The position numbers were made by a program, and so were the translations under genes. Below the pieces are notes generated by a model. It worked only from the letters and a program-made list of their open reading frames with translations. It did no database searches and was not told the origin of the DNA. From Pleurotus djamor (taxonomy: Eukaryota; Basidiomycota; Agaricomycetes; Agaricales; Pleurotaceae), in assembly GCA_029747585.1 (NCBI GenBank), contig JAPEVF010000054.1, positions 62,001-126,000 of the forward strand: a DNA stretch of 64,000 bases, read 5' to 3'. Below are positions 1 to 11,470 of the stretch, piece by piece (within the stretch, counting starts at the first letter, position 1; each line of letters begins with the position of its first letter).

Positions 1-480
1 CATCGCGTTATCTGCACGCGGAAATTCCGTTTCTGTATGCGCCTAATTTTACCTGGTCCTTCGTAATTCTTCTGCTGCTCTCTTCCTCCCTCCTCCGCCC
101 CTCGATGTTAAGGATGCTCTGTACCATCCGTCGGAGATCCCATCCACGCCCTCTGCCCTGGTCGTTGCCGCTTAGCAACGTAACTCTCGTCATCATCTCG
201 GCTTTCGTCTCCCACATGCTCCCTTTGCTCGTCGCGGTCTCCCATCCCCTTGACGTTACCCTTCGCTCGGACCAGGGTAATGACAGGTGCCATCGGCTGA
301 TGCAACGCTTGCTTACTCGGGGAATGACTCGGGAACCTCTAGACGTACACACGTTCGTGTCCATGGCGTTTCTCCCCTTGGCTGGCTTGGTATCGGTGGG
401 TACGGCCCATTTTGATCTTGGAAAACGAAGGAGAAATCCCCTTGGTTGATTCGTTAGCCGTTTTCATGTGATTCTGATAG
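1..480. other. No recognisable gene
   Basis: Open frames of about 115 codons exist on both strands, but neither resembles a known protein and they overlap each other. Nothing further is supported here; the right end is the 5' flank of the copper transporter gene. Confidence 0.5.
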
Positions 481-598
481 TTGTAGGCCTTTTATCGTAG
501 GATCACTAGGAATCAAATTGCTTGTCCTCTCATCCACCACGACAGCTGTCTTTTCTCTGAGAATTGGGTTATTCTACCCTCGTTCCGGGTCGTTTTCG

Positions 599-1464
599 AT
601 GGCAATGACTTTGAAGCTTTCGCATTTCTTTTGTTTTCTGGCTTGCCTCTCCGCCGTCTACGCGCAAAGCGGACACGAAGGACATGGAGGACACGATATG
701 GAGGACATGGGCGACATGGATATGGGTGGATCAGATTCCTCGATGAGTGTGAGTATTGAGCTTCGTGCGCTCCCAGGTACTCCCGTCCCCCAAAACTCGA
801 ACTCAATATACACCCTCCATCTCAGGGAGCGCACATGATGATCATGTANCTTCANACGAANCCGGGCGATACGCTCTGGTTCTTAGGNTGGGTNCCNANN
901 AGCGTCGGGGCGATGGTAGGAGCTTGTATCGGCTTGTTCTTACTCGCCATCTTCGAACGTTGGGTCGCTGCGATGAGGGGAGTCATGGAGATGCATTGGA
1001 GTTCCTCGTACGTCGGCACTTTCTCCGTTTTGCGGAAGTGGTTACTCATAGCCTGCTTTGATCCCAGACGAACTTCAAGCTCGAACGTCCATGCTGGCGC
1101 CTATGTTATTGAGAAAGGCCATCATCATGAACATCCTACGCATGCTCAACCCGCCGTCGAGGCCCCCCNTTCGCCTATTCGACCGCAAACGAATCCAACC
1201 ATTCGCCATATCAAGAGACCTCGTTCGGGGCGTGGTACACGGACTCCAAGCGACGCTGGGGTTTACGCTCATGTTAGCTGTGATGTAAGGCGTCCCTTTC
1301 CTTCACGCTGGTTTTCTGTTGATCTCCGTGCTGATGGATAATCGTCCTTGCGACCCAGGACGTACCACGTCGGCTTTATCCTGGCTATCATCGTCGGCGC
1401 TGGTGTTGGGGAAATGTTGTTTGGAAGGTTCGCTGGTGGGATGACTGGTGCTGGTGGTCATTAG
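599..1464 (+). CDS. Ctr-family copper transporter (frame broken at an N)
   Basis: High-affinity Cu(I) importer of the Ctr family, expected as a trimer in the plasma membrane. Exons are 599-748, 826-1007, 1068-1284 and 1359-1464. The protein starts with a signal-like hydrophobic stretch, then a His/Met-rich copper-binding ectodomain (HEGHGGHDMEDMGDMDMGG). TM1 lies in exon 2 (GDTLWFL...CIGLFLLAIFERW), TM2 ends in MLAVM, the family's MxxxM selectivity motif, and TM3 has GAGVGEMLFG, the GxxxG packing motif. The loop is His-rich (KGHHHEHPTHAQP). Exons 1-2 and the start of exon 3 are in one frame and TM2 is in another; the switch falls at the C-run plus N at 1161-1169. Without that N the coding length is 654 nt, 217 residues. 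More Ns in exon 2 mask a few residues. Confidence 0.85.
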
Positions 1465-1667
1465 ACCCGACTCAGTATGCATTATGACCTGTTTTTCGTT
1501 GTTCGTATGCTTCGTTCATCTTCCCCCCTGTACTCCAACGGACACCAATCGACTTTGTAGTATCATGCACAAAGTTTTTTTNGACCCTTCCTCATTGAGC
1601 ACCGACAACAAAAAGGCAACAATCCAAGCTAACCGATCTGAGAATAACTTCACTAACCTACGGTAAT

Positions 1668-2561
1668 CTAAGAGCTTTCCTTCGGTTTGACTCCCTTCGC
1701 GATGAACAACGGGAACGGGAACACATGTTCCCTCGCCTTTGACAACACCTTCAGCTCGAAATCCACTAATCCCGCATTCTCAAACATGTTGCGAAGATCC
1801 GCCTCCTTGAATCCATCCACATGTACCACCAACTTCTCAAACGCCGGCATATTCGCAACGAGGTTTTCAGGGAGCGGTTTCCCATCAGCTAGTCGGTTGA
1901 TGACGAGGAGAGATCCTCCTGGTTTCAGGTAGGAGGCGAGGATCTTGGTGGTTTTGTTGACGTCGGGGAGGTGCTGGTAGACCATTCCGGACTGAATGAT
2001 AAATCGATCAATTCATAATTTCATAAGTTCATAAGGAGACAAGGTGATGATGACGGCGACTTACGGTGATCACATCAAACTTTTTCCCTTCTAATCCACC
2101 GTCCTCGCCCTTGAGCTCCATGCAGATGGCTTTCAACGAATCCAGATTCTTCTCGGCGGCGGATTTGTTGTACAAGTTGACCATAGACTGGCTAACATCC
2201 ACGCCAACGACTTGTTTCGTATACCCTTGTAAGGCTCGGGACACCAGACCTACGAAATGAAGAGGCAGCGGCGTGAGTCACGGATAAATGTTTGACTGGG
2301 AAAGGAGGAGGTTGGAAGTAAGTCTCCAGCAAGAGGGGTCTCACCTGGTCCACACCCAAAATCCATCATCTCCGTACTCTCCCAATCAAACGGATACGCA
2401 GCGAGGAATGCCGTACTCTGGCGATCGGTCAACTCGGCAGCCCATGGATGACCTTCATACTTGTCTGCGATATTGCTGAAATGCTCGGCGTTGGCGGCGA
2501 CGAAGTCGTGGTTTGGTGGGAGTGACTTGGTTCCTTGAGTTTCTTGGGTGGATTCGGACAT
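1668..2561 (-). CDS. Class I SAM-dependent methyltransferase, copy A
   Basis: Exons on the minus strand are 2561-2345, 2249-2065 and 1991-1668, giving 241 residues with clean GT-AG introns of about 95 and 73 nt. Motif I is MMDFGCGPG (SAM binding), followed by VVGVDVSQSMV, the acidic loop after beta-2, and the later motif LASYLKPGGSLLVINRL. This is the Methyltransf_11/25, UbiE-like fold; the substrate cannot be read from sequence. It has no membrane segment or signal peptide, so it is probably cytosolic. It is convergent with the copper transporter and close to its paralogue at 4937-5839. A TATA box sits about 60 bp before the start. Confidence 0.85.
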
Positions 2562-2621
2562 GGTTGGCTGATAATGTGGATGAGGGGAAGAAAATGTTAA
2601 TGGCGCCGTTGGTTCTGCCCT

Positions 2622-2630
2622 GTATTTATA
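2622..2630 (-). promoter_or_regulatory. TATA box of methyltransferase A
   Basis: TATAAATAC on the minus strand, 61 bp before the ATG at 2561. The same box occurs at the same relative place in the duplicate copy, which supports it as functional. Confidence 0.6.
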
Positions 2631-2689
2631 GGGAGTGCGCAGGGTTTACTCTATAGGAGAACTAGGGCGAAAAAGGGTTGATCAGTGTC

Positions 2690-3880
2690 ACGTTCGCCTT
2701 GACTGGGGTGGTACCTGGGCGGTACTCAGCTTCGTAAGTAACTCAAGGGTTCTGCCTACCACAGCTCAACTAGGACGCATTCTGACTGGCTGTTTTGGAG
2801 GAATTAACGAAGTCGGTGATGCAAGCCGCGTTGTCATTTGACAAGGATAAGAAAGTGGTCGTGTCGTAGCAAGGTGATCGTACACTTGCATGCGGCACCA
2901 GATTAGCGAGACAAAGGAATTTGGAGATGAATGTGAAACAGAGGATGGAGGGGCGACGAAAGGTATGGATTTCAGTAGAGAGCCGAATTCAAAAGAGAGG
3001 AGTTGCCGCGATGACTCCATTACTTACAGAAAGATTTGGCTAAAGTGACGATGGAACAGAGACAGAAATGCGGGAACTGGATATGTTGAGGCCACAATGC
3101 AGGGCGGTTATCGACTCGGACGCGTCCAGGTAATGAATGAAATAGAGTATGGTTTTTGGACTGCGTTCAAATTCAGTGAGTCCCAGGTTGGTTGGTCCAT
3201 GGACCATTTGACTAATAAGGATGACCCACTCGGACATATGTTCACACGCCACAATCAGAATTCCCCAAATAAGTATCCCAGTCACCTTCGCAAGTATCGC
3301 AACTCCGTCTTTTCCCCCAACGTGAACTATCATAATCTTTCTATCCGTGTACTTAGCGTCAACGCTGCCTCACCCTTTGGTTCTCATGCTGGGCCGATAC
3401 CCCTAGCTCGCACTATGGTCTTCTATAGCCCTTCGATGTGTTCTTCCCCTGCAAATGCACCGCCGTCTGCGTGGCACCATATCTCTTTCGCTGGCTGTCG
3501 AGGATGGTCGTCCCCATTATTGGAGGCCACCTTCGTCTTGGTCACCGCTGCTTATCAATCTTTCTCTTCTCATCCTCCGATGTTCGCTGGACGTGTGCTC
3601 ACGTTTCATCTGCTTGCCATGATACTTCCCTCGGCTAGGGCAACCACAGCTTTTATCAGCCGATTCATCATTTGCTGACTTGCGGAGCTTCTGGATGCTC
3701 TATCCCCTCGTTTCCACGGCGCTTCGTGCCGTAGCTGGCCTAGGAACTTCTGCACGGCCCTGAGAGCCCCCATTTTGATGTTGGTGGTGGTGGGGATTGG
3801 GGGAGAACTCAGTCAAACAGTTAAACTTGTTAGACCTTTCCGAAGTGCTCCTGACGGCCTTGGGCTTTTTATCCACCGGG
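2690..3880. other. Spacer between the two tandem copies; unidentified ORFs
   Basis: A 193-codon open frame runs 3097-3678 on the plus strand, and overlapping minus-strand frames (3333-3040 and 3020-2766) contain hydrophobic stretches such as ILIWGILIVACEHM. None could be assigned to a family and no consistent splice chain was found. The minus-strand pieces could be a decayed membrane protein. Confidence 0.35.
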
Positions 3881-3978
3881 CTGCTAGGAATCGGATCGTT
3901 TTCCCCCTTCACGAGAAGCACGTCATTTCTTGAGAATCTGGTCGTCTTTGAATCCGTTCCAGTTCCGAGGTCGTTTTC

Positions 3979-4790
3979 GATGACATTGAGTATGAAGCTG
4001 TCGCATTTCCTCTGTTTGTTGGTCCGAGTCTCTGGCGTATAGAGTATGCACAGAGCGGACACGAAGAACACGATTGTGAATACGGCCATGGGTAACACGG
4101 ATATGGGTGAATCTAATTTATCGACGGGCGCCATCCCTCAAATCAAACTCAACTTACACCTCTGATTGAGTCACAGGGAGCGCATATGCTGATCATATAC
4201 CTCTGTACGAGTTCAGGCGATAGTTGATGGCTCTTACGCTGGCTTCAACAATGCGGAAGCGACGGTAACGACGTGTATTGACCTGTTTTCAATCTATTTC
4301 TGAGAGGTGAGTCGGTGCGACGAGCCGTGTTATGGAGATGGGTTGGTCCAGGGCGAAGATTTCGTACGTCCGCATTTTCTCTGTTTTTAGCACAGCTACT
4401 TAGTGGCGGCGGTATGGTTTTAGTCCCTCCATCTCGAGCTAGGGTATCCAGCCTTGTGCTGCGTTATCGAGAAAGAGCATCATCGCGAACTTGTTACTTA
4501 TCATACGAATACGCCTGTATCTACAGGTGTAGAGCGACGACCTCGCCTATCCGCACGAAAACGAAACCTCTTTGAGAAACCTCGTTCGCTGCGATGAGAG
4601 GAGTTATGGAAAGAATTTTGGAAATGCATTGGAACCCCTCCTACGTCTGCACTTTCTCCAGTATGCCAAAACAGTTACTGACTGTTGCTCACCGTCACGC
4701 GCAGTCGTTACGAGGATTGCTCGCTTCTTCGACCGACAAAGAGTTTAGCCGTTCGCCGTGTCAAGGGATCCACCCATGATTTCTGCTCAA
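3979..4790 (+). pseudogene. Degenerate Ctr copper transporter
   Basis: Nucleotide similarity to 599-1464 is clear in exon 1 (signal-like MTLSMKLSHFLCL, then remains of the His/Asp/Met-rich segment) and in the first bases of exon 2 after a conserved splice acceptor. The reading frame is destroyed: a stop follows the signal-like stretch (TAG near 4039), the ectodomain contains TGA codons, and the TM1 region reads with stops. The piece matching the end of exon 2 (MERILEMHWNPSYVCTFS) is displaced to about 4604. No intact transporter could be made from it. Confidence 0.8.
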
Positions 4791-4936
4791 TCGTACTCTC
4801 TCGAATGTTCATTTGTCAGATCGAAGTTCACCGTACCATAACGAAACCCGAATTGACGGGGAAGCGCTTTACTCTACCGTACAAAAGTTTTCTTCGTACA
4901 ATCTATCGAGGACCAATACCGAGCTAACAGCTAGTC

Positions 4937-5839
4937 CTAATTGCTTGCCTTAGGTTTGACTCCCTTGGCGATAAACAAAGGGAATGGGAACTCATGCCCC
5001 CTTGCCTTCGACAACACCCTCATCTCAAACTTGACCAACCCCGCACCCTCAAAAATCTCCCTCAACTCCGTCTCGGTAAATCCATCTTTATGCGCCACCA
5101 AACGCTCGAACGCACTCATGTTCATATTAATATCCGGCGTATTGGGCTTTCTCACAAAGAGGTCTTCAGGAAGGGGTTTCCCATTGGCGAGTCGGTTGAT
5201 AACGAGGAGAGACCCTCCTGGTTTGAGGTAAGACGCGAGGATTTTGGTGATTTCGGCAACGTTGGGGAGGTGGTGGTAGACCATTCCAGACTAAATAACC
5301 GGTTTAGAGTCAACGAGGAGTTGAGATGCGACAAGGCACATAGAATCGGTATGGAAAATTTTCTTATTGCTGACAACTCACGATGATGACATCAAACTTC
5401 TTCCCTCCCAATTCTTTATCCTCACCCTTGAGTTCGACGCAAAAAGCCTCCAACGAATCCATATTATTCTCAGAAGCGAATTTGTTAAACACGTCGACCA
5501 TCGACTGGCTGACATCCACGCCAACGACTCGCTTTGTATACCCATGCAGGGCTCGCGACACCAGACCTATTCAAGAGACACAACAGCATTCATCAGTGCT
5601 TGCGAGAGGCGATACTCAGGAGGGGTGTTACCTGGTCCGCATCCGAAATCCATCATCTCCGTGACCTCCCAGTCAAACGGATACGCAGCAAGGAATGCTG
5701 TAGTCTGCCGATCTGTTAACTCGCTCGCCCATTGGTGGGCCTCGTATTGGTCCGCAATGTTGTTGTAATGCTCGGTGTTGGTCGCGACGAAGTCATGGTC
5801 AAGTGGGAGGGATTGTGTTTCTTGCTTCGCTTCAGACAT
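4937..5839 (-). CDS. Class I SAM-dependent methyltransferase, copy B
   Basis: Exons are 5839-5632, 5566-5382 and 5290-4937 on the minus strand, 248 residues. It shares MMDFGCGPG, VVGVDVSQSMV and the LASYLKPGGSLLVINRL block with copy A and differs mainly by a short insertion after KPLPEDL (FVRKPNTPDINM). All introns keep GT-AG and phase, so unlike the neighbouring Ctr copy this gene has been kept under coding constraint. The function is a small-molecule methyltransferase with unknown substrate. Confidence 0.85.
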
Positions 5840-5883
5840 GGTTGCCTAAGAGAGAGGATGCTGGAGTCGCTGGTGGTCTACCG

Positions 5884-5892
5884 TGTATTTAT
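5884..5892 (-). promoter_or_regulatory. TATA box of methyltransferase B
   Basis: TATAAATAC on the minus strand, about 45 bp before the ATG at 5839, matching the box of copy A. Confidence 0.6.
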
Positions 5893-5939
5893 AGGGATAA
5901 ACTACAGGGTCCATCAGCGCAACGCGACTGTGCTGGTAC

Positions 5940-6681
5940 TCGTGCTGTACACAGGTCCGAGAAAGTCGGAAGTATGGGAGTCGTGTTCAAGGTTTTGGCT
6001 TATGGCAACCTCGCTGGTTACGATGTCTGACTGATCAAGAGGTGCGTGATGATGGATGAAATCGTTGATATAATAGAGTAGATCAGGAAGTGAACACGAT
6101 CAGACGCAGGCGATGTCACCAGTCACGATGCGGAGATCACTATTGTACATACATGAATTACTGAGAGAAGGAAAACAGCGCAAACGTGTATTTTACTCTA
6201 TATGGCCTAACCGTAGCGTAGGATGTGAAGAACAGAACGAAGGAGGTGGTTCAAGTGAAGTACTGGTAGTTGTGGTCGAAGAAAAACAAACGCTATGCCT
6301 GTGGAGTTGCGATGTGGTCGTCAAATGAATGTGCCGCCCATTGGAATGATGGAGAACCATTGCCCATTGTCTACAGATAACCGAATACTCTATATCCAAA
6401 GGAATGAGGACGTGATTTCAACGATGCGCGTGTCGGGAAACGAATCTGAGTTCACTGGAAATAAGTGTTCATTTGGATATGTGTACATGGTCTGTCAGAA
6501 TACGGTAGAAAATAGCACCGGGGTGGGTGATGAGTACTAATCAACATCCTTCTCTTGATGTTGAATGGTTAAAGAGAACAGTTCCAAAGGGTCAGCACCA
6601 GGGTGCACGAAGAAATCGGAGAGAGCCAGTGATCGATCAGGTGTATGTCTAGAGTATGTGCATCGGAATGTCAGATCAAGG
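5940..6681. other. No recognisable gene
   Basis: Intergenic. It contains two TACTCTATA elements (6194-6202 and 6386-6394) but no supported coding exon. Confidence 0.5.
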
Positions 6682-9086
6682 TCATGAAATAACGCGAAAA
6701 CAAGCGCACTCTTTCACATGTTCCACCAGGCGGGATGTCTCCAGCGTCTTGAGACAGTGTGAGCAGACGACGGGACAGCCGGTGGAAGATTTCGTGTAGA
6801 ATTCCAACTCGGCGGCGTTGTATGACTCGGTGAGCCACTTGTCGTCCACCTTGGTCCAGCAATGTCGGACGGGATCCAGGTGGTGATAGTCATACGGGTA
6901 TGCCCTCCGAATCTGCCAGAAAATAGTCACGTTTGAGTTTCTAGTCATCGAATTGAGATATGGATATCACTTACTGCTTTCCTCCAGCGCATGACCTCAG
7001 GCGGGCTGTTGGGGTAATGCCGCACCAACCACGCATTCACCGCATCCATATCATCCGCAGTCGCAATCTCTGGATCACACCCGCAAGCCTTTATAATGGC
7101 GATCATAGGTGCAAGTGGTAACAAGTCCAAGTTGCATGGGAACACCTCTTTCCACGCGATGGTGTCCATGTCCATAGTGGCCTGATCCATCTTGGGGGCG
7201 CGTCTGTGCCGCCATGGTGTTGGGCGGAAGCAACCGTGGGTGAGGATGTAAGGATACTGGAGCGGATCATTACATTGGGAACACATGAAGACCGTCCTAG
7301 CAAGGTGGAGCATTTCTACATCGTAGGTGATGGACGGGTTGTCCTTCTTCGTGATACAGGGTTCGTTGGCGACTTCCAACACGGCTTCCGTGAATTCGGC
7401 CTTCCACTCCCGGCAGTATTGAGGCATCCCTGAAAGAATCGCATCAAAGCTTGAGCTGGTATACTCGGCTTCGTTGGGGTCCTCTTCAATCTGCGTTTTG
7501 AACGGGGAGAAACTCGGAAGGAAATAAAGGTCGGCTACCGAAGGGAGGATGGAGTCCCAAGGCTGGGTCAAATGGTACGCTTTCACGGCTTCGGCGAAAA
7601 GCTGGCGTCGCTCGGTGAGGATTGCGGCCCGTTCTGCTTTTAAACGTTCTTCTCTGAAACTCTTCATCAGAGGAGCGAATTCCGGCTCGATCTTTTTCCA
7701 AGCTACGAAATAGAATACAGTGAGCTTGGGCATGCGAAGCGAAGCAGAGACGAGTACTTACTTCGATCCGTGAGAGGCCGTGCCACCTTGGTGCTTGGGC
7801 ACTTTTTCAACAGCCCGAGCTGATGTTCGGTTAATGCGTCAATCTCATCTCCCCATCCTACGAAGGAAGGAAATTGAGGAACAGATAAACGGGGATCAAT
7901 AACGAACTAACCTGATTCACGGAGCTTTCTCTGTATACTGATAGTGATCTGTGTAAGTAAAGTTGGTTGAATCGGAGATGAAAAGTAGAGTCTTACTCTT
8001 TCAACCGCAGTTCCAGCGTTTGACAGACTTCGTTAGCGCGTCTACAGCTCGCTTTGTAGTCCCACGCACGGTGGTTCACGTTAGCCTACGCCGGAAACAT
8101 GAGTAATCACTTCTGGATAGAGTGGAGCCACCTACCGTCATCATATCTTTGAAGCGGGTCACACGCTCGTCTAGAAAAGCAGTTTTGACTGTAAGATCAT
8201 CCGCTATCTTGACGTATTCGTTCTTGAGGTCCTCAATATCGGATCGAAGCCACGTCGGCTTATGGCCATAACGACCTACACAATGGTTAGACTCTGAAAG
8301 AACGGATTGCGAAAGGAGCGTACCCGACAATGATATTTGGTACTTATACGCTAGTCCAGGCATCTCAGGCGAGAGTCCCATGGATCTCAAGTCCTCGCGT
8401 AGACGAGGATCTTGCATGGCATCAAAATAAACCCTGTCGAGTGCGTTAGGCGGGGTGTTTATATTCTGAAGGAAAAGGCGATCGAGTACCTTACCAAGAC
8501 GCAATTATTGCAGTATCGAACCTGATGTCCACCAAAGGCATGTTTGGCTCGAGGTGCGAGGCATTCCTGAAAGAATAGAAGTCAAAGCTGAATCAAGGAT
8601 AATCACAAAGAGCCCTACATAGCATGTCGTCGTGAATAAGAAGTTCGCCCACAAGGGCTCAGATACCCATGTTGGCTTGGCTGGAGTATCTGGTATGTTC
8701 TCAAAGGTCGTCTTCCAAAGAGAGCTAGCTGATCGCTTCATCAAGATTGACCGGAAATCCTTTGTTGTGCGTGCCAGACGTAGCAAGTCTAAGGGTAAAA
8801 GGTGTCCGAAAATCTGGAGAAAAGTCAGTTCTAGGATCCTGGGATTGATTAGGTAGCAAACCTCATATAGAACGTCCAGTGGCATTAACGGGAGATTTCT
8901 TAGCTTTCCTTTTCCATTCCTGCGCTGAACGACAGCTTTGCTTTCCTTGCGCGTCACTGATGTGACTTTGCGTCGCTTTGTGGGTCTCACCAAGTCATCA
9001 TCAGGTTGTGCTTCTTCCAGATTAGCTTGAGTCCCCGTAGTAGTCCCAGCGGCGGTGATGCGCTTGGAACGGCGGGTGGTTGACAT
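6682..9086 (-). CDS. F-box protein with zinc-binding-like CxxC motifs (copy 1)
   Basis: About ten exons on the minus strand. The start at 9086 is chosen because the paralogue at 38175 begins at the same place, although the frame is open further upstream. A basic N-terminus is followed by an F-box (LPLMPLDVLYE then IFGHLLPLDLLRLARTTKDF), implying a substrate adaptor of an SCF ubiquitin ligase. Next comes a CYEC ... RYCNNC pair spanning an intron. The large last-but-one exon (7733-6945) contains CSQCNDPLQYPYILTHGC. The C-terminal exon has CSHCLKTLETSRLVEHVKEC. These three Cys/His clusters look like structural zinc sites. The first exon joins the F-box core through an intron at 8861-8814. Confidence 0.75.
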
Positions 9087-9703
9087 GGTGGTTGAAATTT
9101 GACGATACGGAGGGTGGCCACTCACAATACTTAACGGGTTTCCTATCACTGAGAAATTCGCACAGTCAACAGTAATTTCACACAGTCAGTCGCCGATTCC
9201 CACGGACAAAACTCAACGTGAGCCAAAAATCGACAGGGCTTGCCTGAGACGCATCATGATTCATCATGGTTTCAACGTTTGTCGCACTGAACTGGGTAAC
9301 CCAATCTCAATTCTCACCCACAGCTGTCTCTATGACATCTCACACCATGTTGTCACGGTACTCATCCCAAAAAGGGTGTCTGAGAAATTGAATCGGGCGG
9401 CGTCATTGAGCCCTCGACCTTTCCAACGAAACTTGGTGAGCGCCGATGATACTGACTTCCAAGCATGTACCCGAAATGTTCGGAGTCTCTCAGTAAGTTT
9501 CCATTCACCAAGAGGGGCTTCTATGCAGCCCAGCAACTTCCATAAAATGGGGAAAATATGAGCTAAGACTTCAATCCAAGCATCCCATAGTGTGAACAAG
9601 ACACCTTCGACAAATCGTATAAGAAGGAGCTCTTCAATCCTCCCTTTGAGGTCAGAGAACCCAGCTCTCTGACTTTTACACTCACACAGCTTCTGTGCCA
9701 GTC
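9087..9703. other. Divergent intergenic region
   Basis: This lies between the starts of the F-box gene (minus) and the secreted protease (plus). A TATAAG box at 9618-9623 serves the protease. No coding exon is supported. Confidence 0.5.
9618..9623 (+). promoter_or_regulatory. TATA box of the M35-like protease
   Basis: TATAAG, 81 bp before the ATG at 9704. Confidence 0.45.
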
Positions 9704-10684
9704 ATGTTCTCCGCCGCCAACCTCACATTTGCCTGCATCGCTGCCTTCCTTTGGACGGTCCAAGTCAACGGCGTTGTCATTGAACACACCTTGGGAGGCG
9801 AGTTCCACACCCCACTACATTTCATTCGTTACACCAGTAACGACGCAGCCTTTAGGAGATTTACCTCAAACCCTTGCCGTTGATGTCAAAGCCGCGGCTG
9901 ATGTACCCACATTCCAGGGTTGTGATCCCACTCAACGAGATGCCATCGTGGCAGCTATTCAGGATGCACAGGATCTCATCAACAATGCAAACCAGTGAGC
10001 TTGGCAAATCAAACTTCCACTCTGCTCTAAAACAGTCAACAGATATATTGATGACTTCGGTGTGGCTGGGCCGGCACCTAACGATCCACGCCTTTCGCGA
10101 TACAAGACTTGGTTTGGAGAGTACAGTCCCAACCGTTTCCTCGAGTTCACTCTACTCGTCAGAGGCCTTCGCAGTGCCCGGATCAATGATTTTACATACA
10201 GCTGCAATGTTGCGAATTGTGAAAAGGAGTACCTTTACAAAGTAATCCCAGGAACACTGGGCATCTACGCATTTGTTCACCAGGATAGCGAACGGTGTGC
10301 ACCAGCATCCGAATCTAGAACTTTCTCTTGGGCTAACTCGTCAAATTTTCCCATAGTCATGGCATCGTCAATTTATGCCCGCCCTTCTTCCGGGCTCTTC
10401 AAAGCAGCGGAACCACTCGGGTATGCACTCTGTATCCTCTTGTGTTGTCCTTGTCACCTTAACATCTCCACCCACAGGCACATGTTCTCGTCCATGAAAC
10501 AGCGCATTTCAATACATTCGCACGCCCTGGTGCCAACATCGATACTACCGAGTGGTACACATCTGTCGGTGCTTGGACTCTTGCTCGATCCTCCCCCGAC
10601 ACCGCCCTCAAGAATGCGGATAACTATGCATGGTTTTCACGGAATGCTAGAGGATGTGAGCTTCTCACCTGTAATCTCATTTGA
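9704..10684 (+). CDS. Secreted M35-like (deuterolysin/aspzincin) metalloprotease, short form
   Basis: Exons are 9704-9772, 9849-9994, 10043-10294, 10357-10420 and 10478-10684, 245 residues. Exon 1 encodes exactly a signal peptide (MFSAANLTFACIAAFLWTVQVNG spans residues 1-23). The catalytic domain follows: TFQGCDPTQRDAI, RYKTWFGEYSPNR, a GIVNLCPPFF-type segment, then HETAHF, which is the HExxH zinc site. A downstream Asp (GANIDTTEWY) stands where aspzincins have GTxxDxxYG, so that motif is relaxed. The family's usual pro-domain of more than 100 residues is absent. The first intron (GTTGTC donor) is the least certain; without it the frame breaks. Confidence 0.7.
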
Positions 10685-11470
10685 GTAATCAGTTTGTATC
10701 ATGTACTGGATGTGAAAGTAGCGGAAGGGGAATCCAACCAAGTCACACACATTTGGCAGATCCAAAGTTGCGTATTAAGATTCAAGAGTTCAGTGAATTC
10801 GGCTACCTATACTGCAATTCACTGTACTCCGCTACGTCCGTCCCAGTGAACTTCTGTCGCGCACCCCCGAGCAAGTCTACATCTACATAGATTGGTGGGA
10901 TATCACAGTCAATGATTGACAGGGAGCAGAGTTGTTTTCCTTGACTGGTCCAGCCACCTGCATCGAAACGAATATCATCTCCAACCAATGATATCAACTG
11001 CAGCTCTGAGTTACAAAGGTCGATGGCGTCACATGTGCTGAGCTGAGTTTCCGTACTAAGTATGCAAAGGACGACCCCGAGGTGTCGTTTACAAAGTAAT
11101 AGACGGGTATTGAACCTCTTCGCGCCGATTGAGGAACTTCTGGTCTCACCAACGACAACGCTCTCAGGCTCCTTCTCACCGATGTCACCAAGGTCGAAGC
11201 CAAATCCCCAGAGCTTGGGACTTCGAAATGTAAACCATGAAGCTCGAAGGCTTGCTCACCAATGATGCTTAGAGCTTTAAAAATTTAAGGACGGTTTGAC
11301 AGTCATGATAAAGGTAGAGTACGAAGGCAACAAACAAGCGAACAACACGAGAGCAAAAACGACTATGAACAAGCGCAAAGCATCGTAACGGACGACGACA
11401 AGAGTATGGAGACGAAGAACATCACGAGGGTACACGATCGTAGGCGTTCAAAAGCAAACGAGACGGGCGA
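10685..11470. other. No recognisable gene
   Basis: Intergenic between the protease and the copper transporter, which point toward each other. Short frames on both strands do not join into a plausible protein. A TAGAGTA element lies near 11315. Confidence 0.4.

Larger units (their letters stand above)
485..2680. repeat. Tandem duplication, copy A (Ctr + methyltransferase)
   Basis: The stretch matches 3885-5935 in gene order, orientation and flanks. Both copies contain a Ctr-type gene on the plus strand followed tail-to-tail by a methyltransferase on the minus strand. Similarity extends into the 5' flank of the Ctr (shared 'ctaggaatc' and 'gtcgttttcgatg' blocks) and to a TATAAATAC box before the methyltransferase start. 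Borders are approximate. Confidence 0.8.
3885..5935. repeat. Tandem duplication, copy B (dead Ctr + methyltransferase)
   Basis: Same arrangement as 485-2680. The methyltransferase half is intact and has the same three-exon structure, with an identical second exon length of 185 nt. The Ctr half has decayed. Borders are approximate. Confidence 0.8.

Noticed and set aside
224..230. TTTGCTC, resembling a yeast Mac1 copper-response element, before the first Ctr
   Set aside because: One 7-mer at -370 with no second copy, and no evidence that basidiomycetes use this site.
3097..3678. 193-codon plus-strand ORF between the tandem copies
   Set aside because: Composition is not protein-like, no family match, and it overlaps equally open minus-strand frames.
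9087..9149. Longer N-terminus for F-box copy 1
   Set aside because: The frame is open, but the paralogue starts at the equivalent of 9086 and the extension does not resemble coding sequence.
10990..11250. Possible remnant of an M35 pro-domain or second protease
   Set aside because: A few residues are suggestive (KYAKDDPEVSFT), but stops interrupt and the similarity is too weak.
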